Part shown: positions 1-6,329 of the stretch, one piece after another
Layout: each line of letters begins with the position of its first letter
Position numbering within the stretch: the first letter of the stretch is position 1
Assembly: GCA_009835515.1 (NCBI GenBank)
Contig: VXXH01000626.1
Coordinates: 1 to 12,977, forward strand
Length of the DNA stretch: 12,977 nucleotides
Origin: Candidatus Poribacteria bacterium
Lineage (GTDB): Bacteria; Poribacteria; WGA-4E; WGA-3G
Reading direction: 5' to 3'
Position numbers and translations under genes: made by a program
Notes under the pieces: model-generated
The model's database searches: none
What the model was told of the DNA's origin: nothing
Seen by the model: only the letters and a program-made list of their open reading frames with translations

Positions 1-1
1 T

Positions 2-418
2 GTGAAAGCGAAGTTGGAATCCATAAACGAATGCTTCGAGCAATTACAGAATGGGCTGCCTGAAAGTCAAGAAGCGTATGTTGATGCGGACAGAATCACA
101 CATTCCTACGTTAAAAGCTGCTTCCTCATGATTATCCAACGCGCCGTGGATATCAACAATGTTATTATTGAATTTAAGGGGCAAACACCACCGCAACAAA
201 AACATCACAGTTTTTTGACACTCCATCAAGACAACGCGATAGATAAAAAGACACTGGATTTTTTCATGAAAGCTCTAAGTTATTATGAAAACATCATCAA
301 CCCCTATCAAGAACTCGCGCCCTCCGAACTGTACGATGTCTCCCAAGACCTATTGAAGTACGGTGAAGCATATATCCATCAACTTGAAAGTTACTTCGCG
401 AATTTCCGGCGTTCATGA
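2..418 (+). CDS. HepT/YutE-like (DUF86) protein, degenerate active site, possibly 5'-partial
   Basis: A 138-residue all-helical protein resembling the HepT/DUF86 family, the RNase toxin half of MNT-HepT (nucleotidyltransferase/HEPN) modules. Family-like parts are the KLESINECFEQLQ first helix, the SYVKSCFLMIIQRAVDINN segment (about 35-53) and the C-terminal SELYDVSQDLLKYGEAYIHQLE helix (108-129). In active HepT proteins the helix before this carries R-x4-H-x-Y. Here the aligned stretch is Y95-ENII-N100-P-Y102, so the Arg and His are replaced and only the Tyr remains. In characterised pairs that Tyr is the residue AMPylated by the MNT partner. The frame starts with GTG at the second base of the window, so the true start and any MNT gene may lie upstream. 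A pseudo-toxin, or a structural HEPN protein that binds nucleic acid without cutting it, is plausible. Family assignment is fairly good; function is unknown. Confidence 0.7.
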   Translation: MKAKLESINECFEQLQNGLPESQEAYVDADRITHSYVKSCFLMIIQRAVDINNVIIEFKGQTPPQQKHHSFLTLHQDNAIDKKTLDFFMKALSYYENIINPYQELAPSELYDVSQDLLKYGEAYIHQLESYFANFRRS

Positions 419-451
419 AATAGGCGCGGTTGCTTCCGCGCCTATTGTTTT
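419..451 (+). terminator. Intrinsic terminator between convergent genes
   Basis: AATAGGCGCGG (419-429) and CCGCGCCTATT (436-446) form a perfect 11-bp stem around the 6-nt loop TTGCTT, followed by GTTTT (447-451). It begins directly after the TGA of the HepT-like gene. The stem is symmetrical and lies 43 bp past the stop of the convergent lipoprotein gene, so it may also stop - strand transcripts, although the U-tract on that side is weaker (only TTT). Confidence 0.85.
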
Positions 452-489
452 GACATAATTAGTTTGGTTAGAGACCACGCCTATACGCC

Positions 490-1263
490 TTAATTAAATT
501 CGACGATACCACCAGTCCCTTTTAGCTCGATATCGGGTTTAAGCAGAATCTGCTCTTCGGGTTCCAACTTTAATCCAGTTGGATGGAGGCTATAAGCGAT
601 CCTGAGCGGGAGATATTTCCCCAAATCGGCATACCTCTCCTCCGCAGTCTTATAGATTTGCTGTTCGCTCATCTGGGTCTGATAGGCGTACCAGTATTTG
701 AGGTACGACCGGATGCGGTTGCTAAAAATAATCTCACTGGAATTTGTATCAATAACTTTAACTTGGGTACGGCCAATCGCAGTCAGACGGGTACGAATAT
801 AAGTGGATGTACCAGAAATTCCGCCTTGTCTACCTTGTTTCATCAGATGTTGGTCAAAGTCGCGCCGAGTTAGACTCGGTTTTTCAACCATCCCGACGAT
901 AACCATATCCGCCTCAAGTGCCTGTCCGAGTTTCGCTGCCAAAGCAGGGTCTTCATAAACCTGCACCAACGTTAACCCCAATTCTGTGAGTTTGTCGTCA
1001 ATAGGTTTAAGTTTGCTCGAACGGTCATAAACCCACTCTGCATTCTTGAATATGATCTCGAGTCGGGTTGCGAGGTTCACGCTGATTCTACCACCTAACT
1101 TGCTTACCTCTTCTGCCGCGCCTGCCTCAGCGTAGAGTGGGGTGATTACAATGCGCTTCGCTTCGCTTATCGGTGGTGGGGTGGTAATGTTAGGCTCGGG
1201 CATGCAACCTACTATTGCAACACAGAGAAGCGGTATAAACAGAATTGTCAAGAAACGTATCAC
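490..1263 (-). CDS. CsgG/LpoB-like outer-membrane lipoprotein (putative)
   Basis: A 257-residue predicted lipoprotein. A hydrophobic signal (residues 2-19, IRFLTILFIPLL...) ends in the lipobox I17-V18-G19-C20. Residue +2 is Met rather than Asp, consistent with outer-membrane sorting by the E. coli rule. The mature part has a Pro/Thr-rich tether (22-32). It then has an alternating alpha/beta pattern: RIVITPLY (37-44), a helix, ELGLTLVQVYEDPALAAKLGQALEADMVIVGMV (94-126) and a late strand VKVIDTNSSEIIF (168-180). The pattern of lag, lgqaleAD-vivG and v-kviDt-tgei is typical of the CsgG / LpoB / TolB-N-like fold. The specific role is unknown. The GTG start at 1261-1263 is chosen because a perfect AGGAGG lies 9 nt upstream and the signal peptide begins there. 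The open frame continues upstream to 1533, but that would start inside the promoter -35 box. It is transcribed from its own promoter (1504-1533). Confidence 0.75.
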   Translation of the reverse strand: MIRFLTILFIPLLCVAIVGCMPEPNITTPPPISEAKRIVITPLYAEAGAAEEVSKLGGRISVNLATRLEIIFKNAEWVYDRSSKLKPIDDKLTELGLTLVQVYEDPALAAKLGQALEADMVIVGMVEKPSLTRRDFDQHLMKQGRQGGISGTSTYIRTRLTAIGRTQVKVIDTNSSEIIFSNRIRSYLKYWYAYQTQMSEQQIYKTAEERYADLGKYLPLRIAYSLHPTGLKLEPEEQILLKPDIELKGTGGIVEFN

Positions 1264-1272
1264 TGAAGTGTG

Positions 1273-1278
1273 CCTCCT
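1273..1278 (-). promoter_or_regulatory. Shine-Dalgarno site deciding the lipoprotein start
   Basis: AGGAGG on the - strand lies 9 nt before a GTG codon at 1261-1263. It fixes the lipoprotein start at the signal peptide rather than at the upstream ATG of the same open frame. Confidence 0.85.
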
Positions 1279-1303
1279 ATAATTTTGGGCATAACTTGAA
1301 AGC

Positions 1304-1404
1304 CAAATTTCCCGAATTGAGAAACCGAAAATTTGTGCTAATTTACGTGCTGTAAAAAATCTTTCTCTCGCTTCGCGAGGAAATAAATAACTCGGTCTTC
1401 GACC
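1304..1404 (-). other. Structured 5' leader with three hairpins
   Basis: Between the promoter and the ribosome site, the - strand can form three hairpins. GGTC-GAA-GACC (1394-1404) and CTCGC-GAA-GCGAG (1367-1379) share the same GAA triloop closed by C-G. The second contains GCGAAGC, known as an unusually stable DNA mini-hairpin. The third is CAAATTT / AAATTTG (1304-1310 with 1329-1335). A run of six T follows the second hairpin after 8 nt on the - strand, so it could act as a weak attenuator. No known riboswitch class was recognised. The rest of 1264-1536 holds no convincing gene. Confidence 0.4.
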
Positions 1405-1503
1405 AAAAGGCTTAGGCTTCCCACACGCGGGTTTGTAATCTCGTTTAACTGTAGGTGAGATATGTGAAACATGCCACCGCATATGGGAAACTGAATTACC
1501 AAC

Positions 1504-1533
1504 AGCATACCACAAATTGCAGAAATAAGTCAA
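1504..1533 (-). promoter_or_regulatory. Sigma70-type promoter for the lipoprotein gene
   Basis: On the - strand, TTGACT (1528-1533), an 18-nt spacer and TATGCT (1504-1509). The -35 box starts 3 nt after the TAA stop of the propeller gene. Transcription from here gives a leader of roughly 230 nt before the GTG start. Confidence 0.65.
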
Positions 1534-1536
1534 GCC

Positions 1537-2499
1537 TTATCCGACAGCCAATGCTCGAACTTCCCCAAATTCGTGTGAGAGTTTAGTCCATGAATCACCA
1601 GTATCTGTGCTGCGATAGAGTTGACCGCTTACACTACAAGCGATTAGTAGGTCGTTGATTTTCGGATTATGGGCAAATGTCCAGATTGTGCTGTTCGCAG
1701 TTCTACCGATATCCGCACGATCCCATGTTTCTCCGGCATCACGAGTTGAGAAGATACCACCTTGGTCGCCCGGGGGACCATTTCCAGCACCGATGAACAC
1801 CCTGCCTGAATCGCCGTTGAGAAAAAACGCGGCACGACAGTAGGGCCACGGGTAATGTGCTTTGACATTTAAGGGTGTCCACTGTTTGCCCATGTCCGTC
1901 GTGACACAAACATCGTTGTTCGTCGCTGCGATGATCGTTTTCGGTGAACCGGGGACGACACAAAGCCCGTGAATGTCCAAACTACTGAGTCCTTCGCTGC
2001 GCTCTGTCCATGTTTCACCGCCATCGCTGCTGAGACGCATCCCATCAATTTCAATCCCAGCATAGAGTATTTGTGAATCTTCAGGATCAATCACAAAGGT
2101 CGTAACGCGTGGTACAATCGGGATCCCTTCACATTCTTCCGCCAAGTCAACATCGAGTTGTGTCCAATTATCGCCGCCATCAGTAGATTTGAAAAGCGCG
2201 GAAGGACACGTGCCAGCATAAAGCGTTTCTGGTGTCCTTGAATCAATCGCTATTGACCAGACTTCGCGTCCATCCATAGGACTTGGAAGGTGATGCCACG
2301 ATTCAGCAGCATTGTTTGTTCGGAAGATACCGTTCTCGGTACCTGCATAGAGGGTGTCTGAGTCACTTGGGTTGACAGCTATAGCGCGAACATCAGCCTC
2401 CGGGAAGAGCCCGTTACTCATTCTGCGCCATGTATCTCCGTTATCGGTACTGTGCCAAACGCTTTGTCCAATAGTTCCTGCATAGAGTGTAGCTTGCAT
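1537..2499 (-). CDS. Seven-bladed BNR/Asp-box beta-propeller (YCF48/sialidase-like)
   Basis: 320 residues made almost entirely of seven Asp-box repeats of the S-T-D-x-G-x-T-W type: 17-24 STDNGDTW, 61-68 TNNAAESW (degenerate), 105-112 STDGGDNW, 157-164 SSDGGETW, 200-207 TTDMGKQW, 252-259 TRDAGETW and 297-304 STDTGDSW. Most are preceded by a LYAG-like strand. The protein ends EVRALAVG, matching the strand DVRAIAVNP (36-44), and begins ATLYAG, matching DTLYAG (48-53). The two termini therefore appear to complete one blade, the usual velcro closure. No signal peptide, membrane segment or sialidase catalytic residues were recognised, so an enzyme activity is not supported. Relatives include YCF48/HCF136-like assembly factors and VPS10-like exo-propellers. 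A GGGGGA ribosome site lies just before the ATG. Likely a binding or scaffold protein; substrate unknown. Confidence 0.85.
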   Translation of the reverse strand: MQATLYAGTIGQSVWHSTDNGDTWRRMSNGLFPEADVRAIAVNPSDSDTLYAGTENGIFRTNNAAESWHHLPSPMDGREVWSIAIDSRTPETLYAGTCPSALFKSTDGGDNWTQLDVDLAEECEGIPIVPRVTTFVIDPEDSQILYAGIEIDGMRLSSDGGETWTERSEGLSSLDIHGLCVVPGSPKTIIAATNNDVCVTTDMGKQWTPLNVKAHYPWPYCRAAFFLNGDSGRVFIGAGNGPPGDQGGIFSTRDAGETWDRADIGRTANSTIWTFAHNPKINDLLIACSVSGQLYRSTDTGDSWTKLSHEFGEVRALAVG

Positions 2500-2565
2500 C
2501 TTTTCCCCCTTTTCAAAGAGAAGAACGTGAAAACATAATTTTCTTTTTTATTACCAGTGAAAACC

Positions 2566-2577
2566 GAGCTGCAGCTC
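2566..2577. other. 12-bp perfect palindrome upstream of the propeller gene
   Basis: GAGCTGCAGCTC is fully self-complementary and lies 67 bp upstream of the propeller ATG. It could be an operator for a dimeric regulator or a chance restriction-like palindrome. No good -35/-10 pair was found beside it. Confidence 0.2.
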
Positions 2578-2604
2578 AATTCCAAAAAGGTCATCAAGCA
2601 TAAG

Positions 2605-2686
2605 ACTTACGCAATTTTCCTATGAACAGCAACTACACGCCGCTGGCAAGGTTTCAAACCTCGCCAGCAATGGAGGATGCGTAAGT
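2605..2686. repeat. MITE-like palindromic element
   Basis: An 82-bp unit bounded by perfect 9-bp terminal inverted repeats ACTTACGCA (2605-2613) and TGCGTAAGT (2678-2686). Inside is a second, strong hairpin: GCTGGC-A-AGGTTT (2642-2654) pairs with AAACCT-C-GCCAGC (2656-2668), giving 12 pairs with one A/C mismatch around a tiny loop. It encodes nothing. It sits in the 255-bp gap between the peptidase and propeller genes; no target-site duplication is obvious. The form fits a miniature inverted-repeat element moved by a transposase elsewhere in the genome, but only one copy is visible here. Confidence 0.6.
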
Positions 2687-2693
2687 AGTGAAG

Positions 2694-2719
2694 AAAAAAT
2701 AGTAACGCGGTTATTTACT
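2694..2719 (-). terminator. Weak candidate terminator after the peptidase gene
   Basis: On the - strand AGTAA (2715-2719) pairs with TTACT (2701-2705), followed by A and six T (2694-2700). The stem is only 5 bp and AT-rich, so this is a tentative call. Confidence 0.25.
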
Positions 2720-2754
2720 GAAGCTTGATGCTAATCCGTCGTGCATATATTATG

Positions 2755-4479
2755 TTACTCGGTTAACGATCCTGTGTCAACAATTCGCGAATCAAGTGAA
2801 ATCTGATATATAACAGATTCGGGTGCTATCTCTGGTTCAAGAAGAAATGAGAGTCGGTATAGGTGACTGCCCTGCATATCTTGTGTGATTTGGTACATTG
2901 CCTGTGTTTCCCTATAGAGACGTTCCACTTTATTGTCGAAGAGTATCAACGTCACAGTTGGGGTTAACCCAACGAGAGATTCACTCGGCTGGGCGATGAT
3001 GTCCCAGTACCGAGGATGCACAGGATTCGGAAGCGCAGCCGAGATAAAAGTGATATGTGCGCCACGCGCTGCACTATATTGATAATTGGAACTATGTGTC
3101 CCGGCGTTGATTGTCTCTGTTTGTAAACTCGGCACTAAGAGTACTTCTGTAACAGCATTCGGCACGACAACGGAACCCGAGTTACCCGCAGACAACGTTA
3201 TCTCCCGCACATGGACATCGCCAGTGCTATAAAATTCAATTGCATGCGCAGCACTGTTTACCCCAGAATTACTCGAGAAACCGAGTGTCAATCCACCAGC
3301 ATCCTCAAATCCGATGTAATCTGCTGAAAAGTTACTGAGCTTTCCGTCCTGTGTGCCACTTGGATAGGAGTTGTGCCAGCGACGCGGTGAAAGCGTAAGT
3401 CTAACAGCATGATAATCAGAGAGGTAGTTTGCCAACTTCCATTCAATAAAGATATCAGAAACCTTCTGTGTAATGCCTTTCAATGCAAGCGCATCGGCAA
3501 TACCAGTGAGCGATGTACCCCGGTTCCGGACAATTTCAGCCAGGGTGCCTGTACCGCCATGCTGTTCATGGAGGTAGAGCATCCATAGGAAAGCGGCACC
3601 ATAGTGTGGTAGCGCGTCTGCATCCCTTTCAGGCCAGGCGATAAGCGAAACAGAAGGCGTTTTTTCAAAGGCACCTACATGCTCCAGCACGGAATAGCCG
3701 CAGAGAAATGATGCGTATCCGGCACAACCCTCATCAACCCAAGTCGCCTCGTGCGGATCGTGCCGCCAATGAATGAGGTGTAAGAACTCGTGGGCGATGA
3801 CATTATGAGCAATTTCACTATTTGGGTTCAACGGTTGCGTATCAATATACAATAGGTCCGCTTCGTTACTACGAATTGGAAACCCACGGAACCCTGGCGT
3901 TCTAAGTACACCACGACTTTGATCCGCGGGATTGAAAAATCCTGCCGTGTATTGACTGGGATGATTTGCGTCTTGAATATTGAGCAACAGCAAAATAACC
4001 CTGCCATTTTCATCAATATCCGGTGGGAGTCCGAAGAACCTTGTCAATGTAGGATAAATTCCTTGCTCCGGATTCGCTGGTGTAGCGACCTCAAAAGCAT
4101 GTACTATTGATGCTACTGTTTCCACAGTGACGCGTGTGTTCCACTCAGCCTCCTCAACAAAGATATAGCAGAAATTGCCGATCCCCTGTAAAACCGCAGA
4201 GACCGTGTATTGTTGCATACTCCTAAAGTCAGGGACAAAGAAAGTCCGTTGTGTACCAATCGGGAGCGCAGGTGCAGCTGGCAGCGCAGGTGCAGTCAGG
4301 TTGCCGGGCAGGTCGAGTGGCATTGTGTTCGCACCCGGGCCTCTGTCTGTTGTTGGGAGCGGACGGAACGGCATTTTTGTGTCCGACAATTGCGGTGTCC
4401 CACAGAGGTATCCCGAACTTTGACAAGGCGACCCTAACAGCAATAGCATAAGGATAAAAAACACTATTATATTTTTCAT
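2755..4479 (-). CDS. Secreted zinc metallopeptidase, HExxH...E (M30 hyicolysin-like)
   Basis: A 574-residue exported protein. Residues 1-22 are a Sec signal peptide (Lys, then FFILMLLLL, then a small-residue cleavage region). A Pro/Ala/Leu-rich linker (about 53-74) leads to a conserved-looking domain, FFVPDF...GNFCYIFVEEAEW (80-113). The catalytic part has H230-E231-F-L-H234 with the likely third ligand E250 in W247-V-D-E-G251, a gluzincin arrangement; the HEFLHLIHW plus WVDEG context recalls family M30. E231 would be the general base. The C-terminal 170 or so residues are rich in Ser, Gly and short strands and look like a beta-sandwich accessory domain. Cys19 is not a good lipobox (Pro at -1), so secretion rather than lipidation is expected. 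No Shine-Dalgarno precedes the ATG. Peptidase class is well supported; substrate unknown. Confidence 0.82.
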   Translation of the reverse strand: MKNIIVFFILMLLLLGSPCQSSGYLCGTPQLSDTKMPFRPLPTTDRGPGANTMPLDLPGNLTAPALPAAPALPIGTQRTFFVPDFRSMQQYTVSAVLQGIGNFCYIFVEEAEWNTRVTVETVASIVHAFEVATPANPEQGIYPTLTRFFGLPPDIDENGRVILLLLNIQDANHPSQYTAGFFNPADQSRGVLRTPGFRGFPIRSNEADLLYIDTQPLNPNSEIAHNVIAHEFLHLIHWRHDPHEATWVDEGCAGYASFLCGYSVLEHVGAFEKTPSVSLIAWPERDADALPHYGAAFLWMLYLHEQHGGTGTLAEIVRNRGTSLTGIADALALKGITQKVSDIFIEWKLANYLSDYHAVRLTLSPRRWHNSYPSGTQDGKLSNFSADYIGFEDAGGLTLGFSSNSGVNSAAHAIEFYSTGDVHVREITLSAGNSGSVVVPNAVTEVLLVPSLQTETINAGTHSSNYQYSAARGAHITFISAALPNPVHPRYWDIIAQPSESLVGLTPTVTLILFDNKVERLYRETQAMYQITQDMQGSHLYRLSFLLEPEIAPESVIYQISLDSRIVDTGSLTE

Positions 4480-4590
4480 GGGGAATAACTATCGGCGTAT
4501 TAATCGTCAGCGATTAGGGCATTCACCTCGCTCATGATCAGCAAAGAGGTTTTAGATGACCCCAAAACACTTTACTAATTGCTGACAGCG

Positions 4591-4634
4591 ATGGCTATTC
4601 CACTGAACGCTGACTGCTGAGGACTGATAGCCAT
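4591..4634. repeat. Dispersed CTGA-rich repeat copy with 8-bp inverted repeats
   Basis: ATGGCTAT (4591-4598) and ATAGCCAT (4627-4634) are perfect inverted repeats. They frame a segment of repeated GCTGA/CTGA words. Positions 4598-4632 align without gaps to the reverse complement of 8878-8912 with 25 of 35 bases identical, including a shared terminal CTGATAGCC. The 158-bp gap holding it (4480-4637) contains no gene; TAATCG/CGATTA (4501-4516) is a further small hairpin. Confidence 0.45.
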
Positions 4635-4637
4635 AAA

Positions 4638-6296
4638 CTATCTGCCGGATTTGATGATGTCAAGTTTCTGGCGGAGTTCGACGTTGTCGGGTTCAATCCG
4701 CATGGCATGCTCTAAAGTCTGCAACGCCTTCTTTTTCAAACCTTTTTCAAGGTATGCCTCAGCGAGATGCAAGAGGATTTCAGGTGTATCGGGTAGGTAG
4801 TGATTTGCTTGCTCCAAATTTTCTATGGCGGCATCCAATTTTCCCTGCTTAAAATAGACAAGCCCTAAACTATCGAGATATGCCCCGGATGTTGGTGCAC
4901 TTTTGAGTGCACGACGAATAAGTGTTGCTGCTTCATCTAATTTAATGCCCTGCTCTGCATAGAGGTAACCCAGTGCGTTGTAGGCATCTGGTAATTCCTC
5001 CTGAGAGGGCTGCTCTATCGCCTTACGCAGATAGTTTTCTGCCCGCGTCACATCATCCAGCATTTGGTAAGCTATCCCAATACCTGTAAGCGCGGGGACA
5101 TATTTGGCATCAACATCCAAAATTCTTTCAAAGGTATCCACCGCTTTTTGTGCCTGGTTGAATCTAAGGTAAATTTGTGCGAGTGTGTAACGGGTATCTC
5201 TGATACGAACAGCCAATTCAATACGTTCTGTACTTGTCGCGCGGCTGGTACGCGTTCCACTTCGCATTGAAAGCGCGCGTTTTTCTAATAAGGCGATAGC
5301 ACTTGTGATATGATGTTCAGCCTTTTCAAAATCGCCTTGTGCCTGATAGGCAAGACTGATACCACTGTGTGCGTCAATTTCTGTCAAACCGGGGTTGCGA
5401 GGTGAACGGGGGACAGCACCACTTTCGAGCGATTCCAAAACAGTTTGAAAGGAGCGCACTGCCGCTGAATCGTCACCGGTCTGAAGGTAAAGTTGACCGA
5501 GACGGTTCCAGACCCTTATTTCTTCTGGACGGATGGTTATGACCCTCTCATAGGACAGCAAAGCTGCCTCAAGAAGGTTTTGGGCTTCATAGAGTTCTCC
5601 GAGCTCCCAATGATATTCAGCTTTAAATGGTAGGATACGGGTAAGTGCTTTGTAAGACGTGATTGCAAGTTCAATTTTGCCGAGATAGCGCGCGATACCA
5701 CCGATGTAATAATGTGCTTCACCGTGATCAGGATCCAATTCAATAATTTGTTGTCCGACTGAAAGCATCTCCTCTTCTAATGCCTTGGTATTCCGGTTTC
5801 CACGTCCATTTCGATCTATAGAAGAAATGTACCGTTCTTTTAGTATCTTGGCAAGGATCCATTTCGCCTCTACATTTTCAGGATTAAGTTGAATGGCTTT
5901 TCTTGCATCTTCTTCAGCACCGTTAATATCTTGTAACCTTGGAAGAGATCGAAGCGCAGCACGTTCTGTATAGATGAAACTGATACCCTGTGCAGATACG
6001 ACTTTGTCTTCAATGGATTCACTGGCAAGTTCCAATTCCTCAATTAAAGCATCGTAGGCGACTTTGCTTTTACGAATGTTGCGTTCGCCGGTTCTGCAAT
6101 AAGCAGCCCACATCAGTTTTGCATAGATATCTGCTGCACGTGTCATGTCGGCGTTCAACGCTGTGTCAGCATCGGTGAGCGGTACCAACTCAGGTGTTTC
6201 ATCTGCGGGTACATCTGTTTGGGCGTGCGAACCACGTCCTAAAACGAAATTTACCGTGATGAAGACAAAAATCGTGAGCATGCCAAGATATTTCAT
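4638..6296 (-). CDS. Exported TPR-repeat protein
   Basis: 552 residues. A signal peptide (1-25, hydrophobic LTIFVFITVNFVLG and an SHA cleavage site before Q26) is followed by an acidic stretch. An array of tetratricopeptide helical hairpins runs from about residue 50 to the end. Clear units include 125-150 (AEEDARKAIQLNPENVEAKW), 192-225, 226-258, 261-287, 369-398, 402-428, 436-468, 470-501 and 504-540, the last ending ALQTLEHAMRIEPDN. A Ser/Thr/Arg-rich break (342-357) interrupts the array. Such proteins act as periplasmic or outer-membrane scaffolds; no catalytic domain is present and the partner is not identifiable. The ATG has a GGAGG 5 nt upstream and follows gyrA by only 33 bp with no terminator between, so it probably forms the tail of the gyrase transcript. 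Functional linkage to gyrase is not implied. Confidence 0.88.
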   Translation of the reverse strand: MKYLGMLTIFVFITVNFVLGRGSHAQTDVPADETPELVPLTDADTALNADMTRAADIYAKLMWAAYCRTGERNIRKSKVAYDALIEELELASESIEDKVVSAQGISFIYTERAALRSLPRLQDINGAEEDARKAIQLNPENVEAKWILAKILKERYISSIDRNGRGNRNTKALEEEMLSVGQQIIELDPDHGEAHYYIGGIARYLGKIELAITSYKALTRILPFKAEYHWELGELYEAQNLLEAALLSYERVITIRPEEIRVWNRLGQLYLQTGDDSAAVRSFQTVLESLESGAVPRSPRNPGLTEIDAHSGISLAYQAQGDFEKAEHHITSAIALLEKRALSMRSGTRTSRATSTERIELAVRIRDTRYTLAQIYLRFNQAQKAVDTFERILDVDAKYVPALTGIGIAYQMLDDVTRAENYLRKAIEQPSQEELPDAYNALGYLYAEQGIKLDEAATLIRRALKSAPTSGAYLDSLGLVYFKQGKLDAAIENLEQANHYLPDTPEILLHLAEAYLEKGLKKKALQTLEHAMRIEPDNVELRQKLDIIKSGR

Positions 6297-6301
6297 TTTT
6301 T

Positions 6302-6306
6302 CCTCC
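6302..6306 (-). promoter_or_regulatory. Shine-Dalgarno site of the TPR gene
   Basis: GGAGG on the - strand, 5 nt before the ATG, inside the 33-bp gyrA-TPR gap. It supports translation of the TPR gene from a transcript entering from gyrA. Confidence 0.8.
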
Positions 6307-6329
6307 GTATGTAAAATCCACTATAAATC

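Noticed and set aside
1264..1533. N-terminal extension of the lipoprotein from the ATG at 1533
   Set aside because: The ATG lies inside the -35 box of the promoter, the extension has no family-like features, and the signal peptide and AGGAGG support the GTG at 1263.
4420..4425. Cys19 of the peptidase as a lipobox cysteine
   Set aside because: The preceding residues are G-S-P, and proline at -1 is incompatible with a lipobox.
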